From: a virus
Strand: one strand, 5' to 3'
Virus record (IMG/VR): IMGVR_UViG_3300037151_000031
Span: 1-58,512 of that record
Length of the DNA stretch: 58,512 nt
Shown: piece by piece, positions 7,283 to 15,396 of the stretch
Numbering within the stretch: the first letter of the stretch is position 1
Layout of the letters: each line of letters opens with the position of its first letter
Made by a program: the position numbers and the translations under genes
Notes under the pieces: generated by a model
What the model saw: the letters and a program-made list of their open reading frames with translations, nothing else
Databases searched by the model: none
Told to the model about the DNA's origin: nothing

Positions 7283-7330
7283 GAGCGCCCTTATACGGCA
7301 GGAATCACCCACGATCGAGGAGGGCTCGCC

Positions 7331-7561
7331 ATGAGCTACGACCCCGGAGACCCTGCAAATCCAGAGGAACGCGTCGAGGACGTGCTCAGCGCCGAGGCCA
7401 TCGCGATGCTGCCCTTCCTCCGAGGCCGTTCGAGGCACGCCAGCACCGTCGAGATGCGAAGATCCATCGCCCGACTGCTTCGCGAAAAGGGCTGGAGTTA
7501 CGAGCGGATCGGAACCGTTCTTTCACGTCATCACACAAGCGTGCTCGCACTGTTGAAGTGA
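7331..7561 (+). CDS. DnaA-domain-IV-like HTH protein
   Basis: A 76-residue protein. Residues 43-76 (RRSIARLLREKGWSYERIG followed by SRHHTSVLALL) match the signature helix-turn-helix of the DnaA C-terminal DNA-binding domain (LGRDHSTV type). No ATPase domain is present. AGGAGGG lies just before ATG 7331. Proteins of this kind in phages are thought to bind origin DnaA-box-like sites or act as regulators; position ahead of the replication genes fits both. Confidence 0.7.
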   Translation: MSYDPGDPANPEERVEDVLSAEAIAMLPFLRGRSRHASTVEMRRSIARLLREKGWSYERIGTVLSRHHTSVLALLK

Positions 7562-7626
7562 TTTCGAGGTTGACCGTTCCGGATGAGGCGCGGCATAGGA
7601 AGAGCTTCGCAAAGTGGAGGAGATGG

Positions 7627-7881
7627 ATGAAGACGTTCGGTGAACGGGTGCGGGAGCGGCGTATGGCCAAGGGTCTGACGCTTCGAGCCGTCGGGGAGAA
7701 GATGGGCCTCAGCCTCACGTACATGCACGAGGTCGAGAAGGGTACCCGCGTGCTCGTCTATCAGCGCCTCCCCGAGCTCGCAGGCGCCCTCGACCTGCCC
7801 TTCGGTACAGTGCTCGACTGGGCAGGCCTGTGCAGGCAATGCCACGGCTCGGGGAAGTCTCACCTGGTGGCTGTGGCGTGA
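7627..7881 (+). CDS. Xre-family HTH regulator
   Basis: An 84-residue protein. ATG 7627 was selected because GGAGGAG lies 4-10 nt upstream; a longer frame from 7558 lacks such a site. The Xre helix-turn-helix spans residues 5-57 (RVRERRMAKGLTLRAVGEK and SLTYMHEVEKG). The C-terminus ends CRQCHGSGKSH, a possible metal-binding CxxCH. It overlaps the replication initiator gene by 4 nt. Confidence 0.75.
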   Translation: MKTFGERVRERRMAKGLTLRAVGEKMGLSLTYMHEVEKGTRVLVYQRLPELAGALDLPFGTVLDWAGLCRQCHGSGKSHLVAVA

Positions 7882-8840
7882 GCCTCCGCAACGGTCGGGC
7901 GGTCATCGTCGTTCGGGTGGGTGTGCACCTCCCTTCGCACCCTCGGATGCTCCGCGTGCCGAAGGGGAACGTCCGGGGCGCCGCCCTCGGCGCGTGGCTG
8001 ACGGCCAACTGTTACAGCCGGCTCGAGGAGTGCGACGGCTGGTGTCCAGCCGAAGCGCTCGACGGCGTGGCGACGGCCGATACCCTGCGGCGCCTGGTTG
8101 AGGTCGGGCTCTTTGAGGTTGCCGAGCGGGACGGCGTACACGGCTACATCGTCGTCCGATACGACGAGTTCAACGAGACAAAGGCGGAGATCGACTCGAG
8201 GCTCCTGGCGGACCGCCGCAGGAAGTCCGGCAAGGCTCCGTCTGGATTCCGTCCGGAATCCGATCGGAAGGTCAATGGCGTTCCGATGTCGGTCCGGGCG
8301 CCTTCCGATGAAATTCCCCCACCCACGCGCGCGGGCGCTGGTGATGGTGATGGTGATGGTGATGGTGATGGTGATGGTGATGGTGATGGTGATGGTGATG
8401 GTGATGGTGATCTCTCTCTGGGGGTCCAGGGGGGTCCGTTGCCAGCGGAACCCGCGCTGCCCGCCGGCATCGGGTTCTTCGGCGACGAGCGTCACTGGTT
8501 CCAATCCGCCGTGCGGGAGGCAACCGGCGAGCGGGAGTACGTGGCCCCCGCTCCGGCGAGGTGCGGCGGGTTGCTGGAGATCCTGAAGGCCCACGGCGAG
8601 CCGGACCACGACGCAGCGAAGGCGTGGCTCACGTCGAGCGTCGCGGCGTTCGTGGTCGCCACGGATGCCATGCGCAAGTTCTGGCCACTGACACCCGACA
8701 AATGGGTCGCGTGGGTGGGGCTAAAGTCGCCTTCGGCGGCGCAGCTGAACGCTCAAGAAAAGCGCGGCCCCGCCAAAATACGTGTGGTCCAAGGCGGCGA
8801 CGTTCCAGAGAAATTCTGGGAAGGGAAGGATCGGTTCTGA
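7878..8840 (+). CDS. Putative replication initiator with poly-(Gly-Asp) linker
   Basis: A 320-residue protein with a GTG start that overlaps the regulator stop (GTGA). The N-terminal ~120 residues resemble winged-helix phage replication proteins (LPSHPRMLRVPKGNVRGAA, then DTLRRLVEVGLFEVAERDG), as in DnaT/replisome-organiser N-domains. A central linker contains 12 Gly-Asp repeats encoded by a GGTGAT hexamer array. The C-terminal domain (AAKAWLTSSVAAF to VAWVGLKSP) precedes a DnaC-like loader gene, the usual initiator-loader order. Confidence 0.65.
   Translation: MSLRNGRAVIVVRVGVHLPSHPRMLRVPKGNVRGAALGAWLTANCYSRLEECDGWCPAEALDGVATADTLRRLVEVGLFEVAERDGVHGYIVVRYDEFNETKAEIDSRLLADRRRKSGKAPSGFRPESDRKVNGVPMSVRAPSDEIPPPTRAGAGDGDGDGDGDGDGDGDGDGDGDGDLSLGVQGGPLPAEPALPAGIGFFGDERHWFQSAVREATGEREYVAPAPARCGGLLEILKAHGEPDHDAAKAWLTSSVAAFVVATDAMRKFWPLTPDKWVAWVGLKSPSAAQLNAQEKRGPAKIRVVQGGDVPEKFWEGKDRF
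8340..8411 (+). repeat. (GGTGAT)12 hexanucleotide repeat inside the initiator gene
   Basis: Seventy-two nucleotides of perfect GGTGAT repeats, encoding 12 Gly-Asp dipeptides in the linker of the 7878-8840 protein. Because the unit is six nucleotides, slippage changes linker length but not frame. Confidence 0.95.
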
Positions 8841-9544
8841 TGTCCGAAATCGCGGAGTTGCAGGAGATCATGGCCCAGTGCGCGGAGACCTGGAGCCTCC
8901 GCCAGCGGTTCACGCCGGAGGAGCAGGCCCGGCTGGACGCCGAGGCCCAAGACCGCGGGAGAGCCCAACGCTTCGCCGCTGTGGCGGCTCTAACGCCCTC
9001 GGCGCATCGATGGGCACACGCGGACGCCCCGGAGCTCGCGACGCGCGTGAAGCACCCCCACGCCCGAGCATGGGCCGAGTCCCCCCCCGGGTCGACGTTC
9101 GTGCTCATCGCGGGGACGACGGCGACGGGCAAGACGTCCCTGGCCTGCGCCGCGATGCGGACGGCGGTCATTCGGCGCCATCGGGAGGCTTCGGAGTGCG
9201 TGTTCATGAGCGCCCATCGGCTCGGGGTGTCGCGCATCCAGTCCAAGGCTGGGACCGGGGAGTCCGCTGACGTCGAGCGGGCGATGTCGTGCGGCTGGCT
9301 CCTGCTCGACGACCTTGGGAGCGAACGGGACACGGCGAACAACGCGATCCCAGACGTCATCTGGGAGCGATACGATCGCGAGCTCACGACCTGGGTCACG
9401 ACGGGGCTCACGGGCGCCGAGATCAAGGGTCGCTACGGCGCGGGCTTTCTCCGGCGCCTGCTCGATCGGTCGACGGTCGTGAAACTGCTCACGGACGAAG
9501 AGCGTGCGGAACTGGCCACGAAGCAAACGCCCACCACAGCGTGA
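8840..9544 (+). CDS. DnaC/IstB-like helicase-loader ATPase
   Basis: A 234-residue AAA+ protein. Walker A is AGTTATGKTS (residues 91-100) and Walker B is WLLLDDLGSE (153-162). A sensor-like segment WVTTGLTG and an arginine-rich FLRRLLDRSTVVKL follow. DnaC-type proteins load the replicative helicase onto initiator-opened DNA; the host helicase is the presumed client, since no phage helicase is in the window. ATG 8840 overlaps the previous stop (TGATG). Confidence 0.82.
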   Translation: MSEIAELQEIMAQCAETWSLRQRFTPEEQARLDAEAQDRGRAQRFAAVAALTPSAHRWAHADAPELATRVKHPHARAWAESPPGSTFVLIAGTTATGKTSLACAAMRTAVIRRHREASECVFMSAHRLGVSRIQSKAGTGESADVERAMSCGWLLLDDLGSERDTANNAIPDVIWERYDRELTTWVTTGLTGAEIKGRYGAGFLRRLLDRSTVVKLLTDEERAELATKQTPTTA

Positions 9545-9555
9545 AAGGGACGGAG

Positions 9556-10188
9556 ATGCCGACTGCAAACATCAAAGACTTCATCGGAAGACGGATTCTG
9601 GTTTCGTCCAAGTACGGATACCTCGTCGAGGAACTGAAGGTGCTCGAAGTGTCGCCGGCGGGGACATATGTGCGGGTCATGGACGTGCACGGGAGGAAGT
9701 ACTGGCGCGGGGTCGTCGAGGTGCTTATGGTCGAAGCGCTGACGGACTTCGAGCCAAGGCCTCGGACGGTCGACGTTCCGGAGCACCGTTTCGGGTGTGG
9801 GTTGGAGGACGTGGCCAATCGCGGCATCGGCGAACCTGGACGGGACGCGGAGCTCGCGGCCGTACAGACGCAGCTCGCCGACGCGCTCAAGAGCTGCGGA
9901 GAAGCCGCCGACCTTCGGAAAGCGAAGGACGTGGAACTCGCGGCCGCGCACGAGGCGCTCGCGCAATCGCGCCTTGAGAACAAACTGTACGTCGAGGCGC
10001 GCGTCGCGAATGCCCTGATCGCGGAGCGGGACTTTCTCGCCGCGACATTTGAGCAGAGCGCGAAGATATTCGAGACGTCGTGGCGTGAGGACGGCACCCG
10101 AGAAGACGCAAAGTCCTACGACGCGTGCCTGAAAGGGATCGCGGAAGACATCCGTGCACGCATGTCGAAGACAGCGGGGCATCCGTAA
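9556..10188 (+). CDS. Hypothetical protein with small beta N-domain and coiled coil
   Basis: A 210-residue protein. Residues 1-60 look like a compact beta domain (RRILVSSKYGYLVEELKVLE and VRVMDVHGRKYW). From about residue 95 to 190 the sequence is Ala/Glu/Lys-rich helix likely to form a coiled coil. It is followed by an HNH gene with a TAATG junction. No family recognised. Confidence 0.65.
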   Translation: MPTANIKDFIGRRILVSSKYGYLVEELKVLEVSPAGTYVRVMDVHGRKYWRGVVEVLMVEALTDFEPRPRTVDVPEHRFGCGLEDVANRGIGEPGRDAELAAVQTQLADALKSCGEAADLRKAKDVELAAAHEALAQSRLENKLYVEARVANALIAERDFLAATFEQSAKIFETSWREDGTREDAKSYDACLKGIAEDIRARMSKTAGHP

Positions 10189-10643
10189 TGCCCATTCGAC
10201 CCGAGATGGCCGCGCGGTATCCGGCCGACTGGCGCGAGATCACGGCCAAGATTCGCAAGCGCGCCGGCAACGCGTGCGAGTGTCGCGGCGAGTGCGGGCA
10301 TTCGCACGGCGTCGTGGGCCGCAGCATTGTCGTTGGAGCAAACGGGTACCTCGAGTCTTCTCCGGCGACGTGCGATGCGCCCAATGGCGCGATGGTCGTC
10401 CGCGACCGGAAGGAGCCGCAGCACTGGGCGATGTGTCTCGGCGACGGAAGTCAGCCTCGAGCCGTCAGGATTGTCCTGACCGTTGCCCATCGCGATCACA
10501 CTCCGGAGAACGTCGCGGACGACAATCTTTTCGCGGCTTGTCAGTTTTGCCATCTCGCATACGACCGCGACGAACACACCAAGAACTCCCGAGCCACGCG
10601 CGCGAAGAAGCGAGCCGTCGGCAACCTGCCAGGTATCGAATGA
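10188..10643 (+). CDS. HNH endonuclease-like protein
   Basis: A 151-residue protein. Zinc ligands CECRGECG (residues 25-32) and CQFCH (about 126-130) surround a central LTVAHRDHTPEN motif that supplies the metal-binding His residues of an HNH beta-beta-alpha fold, closed by LAYDRDEH. Phage HNH proteins act in packaging, homing or DNA processing; the gene sits in the replication block, away from terminase, so DNA processing or homing is more likely. Confidence 0.75.
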   Translation: MPIRPEMAARYPADWREITAKIRKRAGNACECRGECGHSHGVVGRSIVVGANGYLESSPATCDAPNGAMVVRDRKEPQHWAMCLGDGSQPRAVRIVLTVAHRDHTPENVADDNLFAACQFCHLAYDRDEHTKNSRATRAKKRAVGNLPGIE

Positions 10644-10924
10644 GCGTCATCCAAGATCGCGATCTCCTAACGGAGGTCCTCGAGTCCGACATCGACGACA
10701 AGCGGAAGACCATCGCCGAAGACATGCTGGCGAAGCTCGATATGTTCGATCGTCCGCTGACACCCGCACAGCGGAAGTTCGCGCAGAGCATGCTCACGGG
10801 GGAGCGCTTCGTGCCGGAGGAGAAATACGAGAACCTTGTGTCGAGCGGTCAGGTGCCACGCGGCAAGGAAGTCGAGTTGAATGTCGGGCCTCTGCCGCTC
10901 AGGCCACCGGCGAGGCGCGCGTGA
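10640..10924 (+). CDS. Hypothetical replication-region protein
   Basis: A 94-residue protein coupled by ATGA overlap at both ends. It is acidic and helical, with LTPAQRKFAQSMLTGERF near residues 40-57 and a basic Pro/Arg tail. No family recognised. Confidence 0.6.
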   Translation: MSVIQDRDLLTEVLESDIDDKRKTIAEDMLAKLDMFDRPLTPAQRKFAQSMLTGERFVPEEKYENLVSSGQVPRGKEVELNVGPLPLRPPARRA

Positions 10925-11313
10925 CAAAGATTCGCATCGAGGGGATGTCGCTGCTGACGCCAAACGCCACGCGCTTCACAACGCGCGGAGCAGCGATGGC
11001 CCACGCTCGAGCGAAGCGCACCGTCCGAGACTGCGTACAGATGCACGTCGCGGCCGTGTGGCGGCGGCGCGCGGACGGACTCCCATGCTCGATCCTTGTC
11101 ACGAGAATTGGGCCAGGGACGCTCGACGACGACAACCTGGTCGCCAGCCTCAAGGACCCGCTCGACGGCATCGCCCTTGCGCTCGGCGTGAACGACAGAA
11201 CGTTCGTGCTTCTGGGTGACCGCGAAGGGATCCGTATCGAACCGCGGCAACGCAGCGAAGGACGAGGGCGGTACGCGCTCGAAGTCCAATTCATGTACGC
11301 AGAGGATTGCTGA
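10921..11313 (+). CDS. RusA-like Holliday-junction resolvase
   Basis: A 130-residue protein starting at GTG 10921. The family core is visible: ILVTRIGPGTLDDDNLVAS followed by LKDPLDGIALALGVND, which contains the acidic D-D-D-N and K-D-x-LDG positions that bind catalytic metal in RusA. RusA enzymes cleave four-way junctions made by recombination, consistent with the RecT/exonuclease pair. Length agrees with family members of about 120 residues. Confidence 0.72.
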   Translation: MTKIRIEGMSLLTPNATRFTTRGAAMAHARAKRTVRDCVQMHVAAVWRRRADGLPCSILVTRIGPGTLDDDNLVASLKDPLDGIALALGVNDRTFVLLGDREGIRIEPRQRSEGRGRYALEVQFMYAEDC

Positions 11314-11324
11314 AAGGACAAGTC

Positions 11325-11996
11325 ATGCTGTACGTGGTTTCCACTGGCCTCAACGCCCCGACGAAAGCGCGATGCATCCGCACCGTCGATATGCAGCAGT
11401 TTCCGAAAGACGAGTATCGCCACATCTACGTCGAGGCGGGCGAGCAGACACCGCCGCGCGGGGCGCTCGAGAACTTCGTCGACGCCGTCGCTTCCGCGAA
11501 GATGGAGCCGATGGACGTGATTATTTCTCTCGATGGAGACGACTGGTTCCCGAATGGGCTCGCGCTGAAGATCGTCTCGCTCCTGTTCGCCAACCCGAAC
11601 GTATGGATCTCGTACGGTTCGTTCATGTACGGGGACAGCCGGCCCGGCTTCGCGTCGGCGTACACGGACGAAGACTGGAAGGATCTCCGGAAGGCCGACT
11701 GGAAGGCGACGCACCTGAAGTGCTACCGCCATGGGCTCTTCGCCAAGCTCGGTGACGCCGAGTTCAAGCGCGCCGACGGCGCGTATCGCCGGCTCGCCTG
11801 GGACCAGGCGCTGATGCTCCCCATGCTCGAGATGGCCGGTCCCGAGCACTCGCGATTCTGCGAGGACATCCTGTGCGTGTACAACTTCGCGAACGCGTAC
11901 GAGTTCACCATGAATGCCGAGGGCCTCGCGGCAGAGCGTGCAGAGAGCGCGGAGATCCGAACGCTGCCGAAGCGCGAGAGGCTGGTGGCGCTGTGA
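11325..11996 (+). CDS. GT-A glycosyltransferase (GT2-like)
   Basis: A 223-residue protein starting the glycan cassette. ATG 11325 follows an AAAGGA site. The nucleotide-sugar binding DxD is in VIISLDGDDWFPNG (about residues 64-77), as in family 2 transferases, with an N-terminal VVSTGLNAPTKARCIRTV that matches the substrate-entry strand. The C-terminal region holds a possible catalytic acid (RLAWDQALM). It likely transfers a sugar from a nucleotide donor; the acceptor is unknown. Confidence 0.7.
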   Translation: MLYVVSTGLNAPTKARCIRTVDMQQFPKDEYRHIYVEAGEQTPPRGALENFVDAVASAKMEPMDVIISLDGDDWFPNGLALKIVSLLFANPNVWISYGSFMYGDSRPGFASAYTDEDWKDLRKADWKATHLKCYRHGLFAKLGDAEFKRADGAYRRLAWDQALMLPMLEMAGPEHSRFCEDILCVYNFANAYEFTMNAEGLAAERAESAEIRTLPKRERLVAL

Positions 11997-12217
11997 TTCT
12001 TGTTCACACGGCCGGAGCCAACTCGCTGTGGCTGATTGTGGCGCATATCGTCGCATTCAGCCCATCCGCGACGAAGACTGCGACGCATCCGACGAAGACT
12101 GCGACGCATCCAGGCACGGATATCCGCACCACGTGCGGATACGTGTGGGAGGTAACGGAGACCGTCGATGCAGTCGCCGAGATGATCGTCAAGGCGGCGA
12201 CAGGGAGGATGGCGTGA
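11993..12217 (+). CDS. Small hypothetical protein with tandem TKTATHP repeat
   Basis: A 74-residue protein with GTG start overlapping the previous stop. It contains two consecutive copies of TKTATHP from a 21-bp duplication. The C-terminal half (TTCGYVWEVTETVDAVAEMI) resembles the other small alpha/beta proteins scattered between glycosyltransferases here. Function unknown. Confidence 0.55.
   Translation: MILVHTAGANSLWLIVAHIVAFSPSATKTATHPTKTATHPGTDIRTTCGYVWEVTETVDAVAEMIVKAATGRMA
12070..12111 (+). repeat. 21-bp direct tandem duplication
   Basis: GACGAAGACTGCGACGCATC plus one C occurs twice head to tail with no mismatch, adding seven residues to the protein encoded at 11993-12217. Confidence 0.95.
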
Positions 12218-12564
12218 GCGTCTTCGTTGTCCTTGACGGCAACTATCACCAGGAGCTTCCCGTGGCCGTGTGGTCGACCCTCGAGGCCGCAGAGGCACAC
12301 GTCCTCCGGCTCGACGCATCGCCAGAGAGCGTGAAGAACGGGCGGAATGCAATGATCCACGAGGTCCCGTTCAACGAAGATGCAGGGCCCATCCCGGACC
12401 TCGGCGAAGACTTACTTCTTCGACAGCTAGAGACCGTTGCACGACGGATCGCCTTTTGGGAGGCCGGCAGCAATGCCGACGCCGAGGAAATGCGCGTGAT
12501 CCTGTGTCGGATCGATCGATCGCGCGGTCATGCGTCAGGCGATGAGGGGACGCCATGCGCCTGA
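12214..12564 (+). CDS. Small hypothetical protein in glycan cassette
   Basis: A 116-residue protein. GTG 12214 has GGAGG upstream. The N-terminus (VFVVLDGNYHQELPVAVWS, then TLEAAEAHVLRLD) is a beta-strand pair followed by a helix that handles S-L-x-x-A-E; the same plan recurs in the proteins at 14005 and 15190. Overlaps the fucosyltransferase-like gene by 10 nt. Confidence 0.6.
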   Translation: MSVFVVLDGNYHQELPVAVWSTLEAAEAHVLRLDASPESVKNGRNAMIHEVPFNEDAGPIPDLGEDLLLRQLETVARRIAFWEAGSNADAEEMRVILCRIDRSRGHASGDEGTPCA

Positions 12565-13211
12565 ATTGTCTCGGCGGTCTCTGCAATCGCCTCCGTGCGT
12601 TGCTCTCCTACCGCGCTCTCCACGGCAGCATCGAAGCCATCTGGACGCCCGAGGACATGGTCAGTCACGCGGCCTTCCTCGACGTGTTCGAGCCACTGCA
12701 CGGCGTGACCTTCGTGGACGCCAATGGTGGCTGGGACGTCCAAGCGTGGGCGCCCGCTCCAGATGCACCCAAGGGCTGGGAGCTCGGCTATGCGGAGCTG
12801 AAGCCGGTCGCTGACGTGCGGCGGCGCATCGGCTGGGGCATGCCATACGACGCGGTCCACATCCGCCGCACCGACTACCTGCCGAACATGGCGAGCCTCG
12901 GCCAGGACGTGGAGCCGATCAATGCGTTCCTCGAGTGGGCGTCGATGTCGTCGCTGCTTTACGTGGCGACCGACAACGGGACGACTCAGCGGGCCGTGAA
13001 GGAAGCGCGGCAGCGGGATGGCCTTCGCACGTTCTGGGCGACGTCTCTCGACGGCTCCGACGAGCAGGGACTCGTCGACCATCGGAGAAACGGCACTCTC
13101 GCGGACGCCGTGGTCGATCTCTACATGTGCGTCGACGGCAACAAATTCATGGGAAGCACGGGGAGCTCGTTCAGTGACACGATCAACATTCTGCGAGGGT
13201 TGAAGCGATGA
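12555..13211 (+). CDS. Fucosyltransferase-like protein 1
   Basis: A 218-residue protein with the hallmarks of alpha-fucosyltransferases of the O-FucT/GT11/GT23 type: an N-terminal GGLCNRLRALLSY donor loop, the HxRR-x-D motif at residues 102-107 (VHIRRTDY), and a C-terminal MGSTGSSFSDTINILR block. These GT-B enzymes use GDP-fucose or related GDP-6-deoxyhexoses, matching the gmd gene downstream. The protein is shorter than typical family members. A paralogue lies at 14163. Confidence 0.7.
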   Translation: MRLNCLGGLCNRLRALLSYRALHGSIEAIWTPEDMVSHAAFLDVFEPLHGVTFVDANGGWDVQAWAPAPDAPKGWELGYAELKPVADVRRRIGWGMPYDAVHIRRTDYLPNMASLGQDVEPINAFLEWASMSSLLYVATDNGTTQRAVKEARQRDGLRTFWATSLDGSDEQGLVDHRRNGTLADAVVDLYMCVDGNKFMGSTGSSFSDTINILRGLKR

Positions 13212-14008
13212 CGAACGTTTTGGTCACATTCGGTGGAGTCGGTTACGACTGGACCGTCGAGCGCACACTCGCATTAGCGCCGTCGCGAGGCATCGATCGC
13301 GTCATGGTCTTCGATGACGTGTGGTTGGACCGTCATCCGTTTAGACAACTCAACAAGCACCTGTGGGAGACCAAGGACCAGCGTGGGTACGGATGGCATG
13401 CCTGGAAGGCGCTATTAGTATTTGAGGCGTTCAAAACGATGAGCGACGGCGACGTCTGTCTCTATGTCGACGCGGACACTTACCCCGCATCGGCTCCGTC
13501 GTTGCTCCCGCTCTTCGACTTGTGCAAGCGTGACGGGATCGTGTGTTTCGACTGCTCGGGTAGGCCGCACAATCACTGGTGCAAACGTGATTGCTACATC
13601 GTTATGGGGCAAGACGAGCCGAAGTACCACGAGAGTGCGGCTGGCTGCGCTCGGTTCGGGTTGTGGAAGAAGGGAGACTGGCGCGCGTTCCAGTTTCTTT
13701 GCGAGTTCCTGACCTATTCGGTGAACGTGTTCGCCAACACGCGAGAGAAGGATGGCGAGCGAGACGTGCCGAGCAAGCTAGGACCCGAGCTCCCCGAGTT
13801 CCAGACCGAGCGCGGCAGCGGCTATTGCGAGCATCGGACGGAGCAGGCGATCTACACGCTGCTCGCGCACAAGTACGGCATACCGTTGCAGCCCGAGGCG
13901 AGCGCGGGGAACTCGGCTGGCCAGGGGCTTTCGTATTTTGAGCAGTCTCACGAGACGCACTCCACGAATGGCGTCGGGTCCAAGTACAGAAATGTACCCA
14001 TGCCATGA
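13208..14008 (+). CDS. GT-A glycosyltransferase-like protein
   Basis: A 266-residue protein overlapping the previous gene by 4 nt. VCLYVDADTYP (about residues 83-93) is a DxD-containing donor site. The N-terminal VTFGGVGYDW and the GYGWHAWKALLV segment resemble capsule-type or galactosyl transferases in which the substrate protein or glycan binds near a Trp-rich loop. The acceptor is unknown. Confidence 0.65.
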   Translation: MTNVLVTFGGVGYDWTVERTLALAPSRGIDRVMVFDDVWLDRHPFRQLNKHLWETKDQRGYGWHAWKALLVFEAFKTMSDGDVCLYVDADTYPASAPSLLPLFDLCKRDGIVCFDCSGRPHNHWCKRDCYIVMGQDEPKYHESAAGCARFGLWKKGDWRAFQFLCEFLTYSVNVFANTREKDGERDVPSKLGPELPEFQTERGSGYCEHRTEQAIYTLLAHKYGIPLQPEASAGNSAGQGLSYFEQSHETHSTNGVGSKYRNVPMP

Positions 14009-14166
14009 AGCTCACTTACTTCATCCTTTGCCGTCAAGGCGAGCGGACGTGGTTGGTCGAGGCCTTATGGTGCGACTCGCTCGCGGATGCTGAGCGTCAA
14101 GCATCGATGCTGAATGATCGCTTTCCCGACGTTCACCATGAACCCCGTGTGGAGTTGGTTCGATGA
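14005..14166 (+). CDS. Very small hypothetical protein between transferases
   Basis: A 53-residue protein (MKLTYFILCRQG start), joined by 4-nt overlaps on both sides, which argues that it is translated. The sequence WLVEALWCDSLADAERQAS repeats the strand-helix plan of the 12214 and 15190 proteins. Function unknown. Confidence 0.6.
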   Translation: MKLTYFILCRQGERTWLVEALWCDSLADAERQASMLNDRFPDVHHEPRVELVR

Positions 14167-14972
14167 GGCGCCTCGTCCCCATCGGCGGTTTGTCCAATCG
14201 CCTACGGTCAATTTTGTCGGCCCGCGCCGCATGGGGCGAAGTCGAAGTCCTCTGGGCCTCGAGCGACGCTGTCAGCCACGGCAGCTTCACCGACGTGTTC
14301 GCCCCACTTGAGCGCGTGACGTTCCTACATGCTGGCGACGGCCACGCACACGAGTTGGATCTCGCGCAGTGGAAGTACGACAAGATGACCTCCAACCCGG
14401 TCGACGATGCGCCGGACGGATGGACGGAGGGGTACGCCGACCTTCGCCCGCTGCCTCACGTGCAGGCCCGCATCGACGAGCTCCGCGCCACGATGGGCGG
14501 CAGGTACGTGGCGATCCACGCGCGCAGGCTGGACCACGTCACGCACTCGGTGCCGTTCGGCCACTCCACGACGGACCAGGAGCTGCTGGATTGGCTGCAA
14601 GGCTGCACGCTGCCCGTCTACATCGCGACCGATGACCCGGTGACGCTGGAGTGGTTCAGGGCACGCATCCCGACGTCGTCGCACTGGCATCGCATGCCGG
14701 AGCGCGTGCACGGTTACGAGATCCGACCTGGCTCTCTTGCCGATGCCGTGGTCGACATGTTCGTTTGCGTGGGCGCAGTCGCGTTCATGGGCAGCTGGAT
14801 CTCCAGTTTCAGCGAGACCATCGACGTCCTCCGTTGCGGGGGAAAGCCGCCTGGCGGATTCGTCCCGCGTCTCCACATGCAGAGCGCAGACGCCGAGTGG
14901 TACCGGGGGCGCCAAGACAGAGCGGACGAGATGATCGCGACGCAACGAAGGGAGCGTGGGAAGTGTCCATGA
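14163..14972 (+). CDS. Fucosyltransferase-like protein 2
   Basis: A 269-residue paralogue of the 12555 protein. Shared features are GGLSNRLRSILSAR at the N-terminus, HARRLD at residues 119-124 in place of HIRRTD, and LADAVVDMFVCVGAVAFMG with SSFSETIDVLR at the C-terminus. It extends about 50 residues further. The Thr-to-Leu change within the HxRR-x-D motif may alter donor or acceptor choice. Confidence 0.7.
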   Translation: MRRLVPIGGLSNRLRSILSARAAWGEVEVLWASSDAVSHGSFTDVFAPLERVTFLHAGDGHAHELDLAQWKYDKMTSNPVDDAPDGWTEGYADLRPLPHVQARIDELRATMGGRYVAIHARRLDHVTHSVPFGHSTTDQELLDWLQGCTLPVYIATDDPVTLEWFRARIPTSSHWHRMPERVHGYEIRPGSLADAVVDMFVCVGAVAFMGSWISSFSETIDVLRCGGKPPGGFVPRLHMQSADAEWYRGRQDRADEMIATQRRERGKCP

Positions 14973-15193
14973 AATTCGATCGTGAGTGGGTCGAGCGCGT
15001 GGCTGGCCGCGGCGTCGAAGCCGAAAAGGGACTTGTGGGCGACGTCGTGTTCACCCACACGATCAGCGATCCGGACGTGCTGGCTATGGGCATCACGCAG
15101 AAAGGAATCGACATCATGAAACGGGTCAAGGAAGCCGAAGCACGCGGCGACCATGAGGCAGTGGAAGCCATCTGGGCGGAGGTCGGGCTATGA
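14963..15193 (+). CDS. Small hypothetical protein
   Basis: A 76-residue helical protein. GTG 14963 is favoured because GGAG lies 8 nt upstream; ATG 14969 is the alternative. It overlaps the transferase before it by 10 nt and the gene after it by 4 nt. No family recognised. Confidence 0.55.
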   Translation: MSMKFDREWVERVAGRGVEAEKGLVGDVVFTHTISDPDVLAMGITQKGIDIMKRVKEAEARGDHEAVEAIWAEVGL

Positions 15194-15396
15194 GCGGACG
15201 AGATCCGGAGGCTCTATCCTGCTACTGGCCGCACGAGAAGAAGCAGAGGAAGCCGTGGCTCGTGGTGTCAGTCCAAGAGGACTTGGACTTGGACTATGAC
15301 CACTTCGATACACAGGATGAAGCGCGATCGTTCGTGGATGTCCTCGATCGCAAGGCCTGCATCGTCGGCCCTGAGTCTGTGGAGGATCACACATGA
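15190..15396 (+). CDS. Small hypothetical protein
   Basis: A 68-residue acidic protein (WLVVSVQEDLDLDYDHFD core), with ATGA overlaps on both sides. Same strand-helix design as the 12214 and 14005 proteins. Function unknown. Confidence 0.55.
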   Translation: MSGRDPEALSCYWPHEKKQRKPWLVVSVQEDLDLDYDHFDTQDEARSFVDVLDRKACIVGPESVEDHT

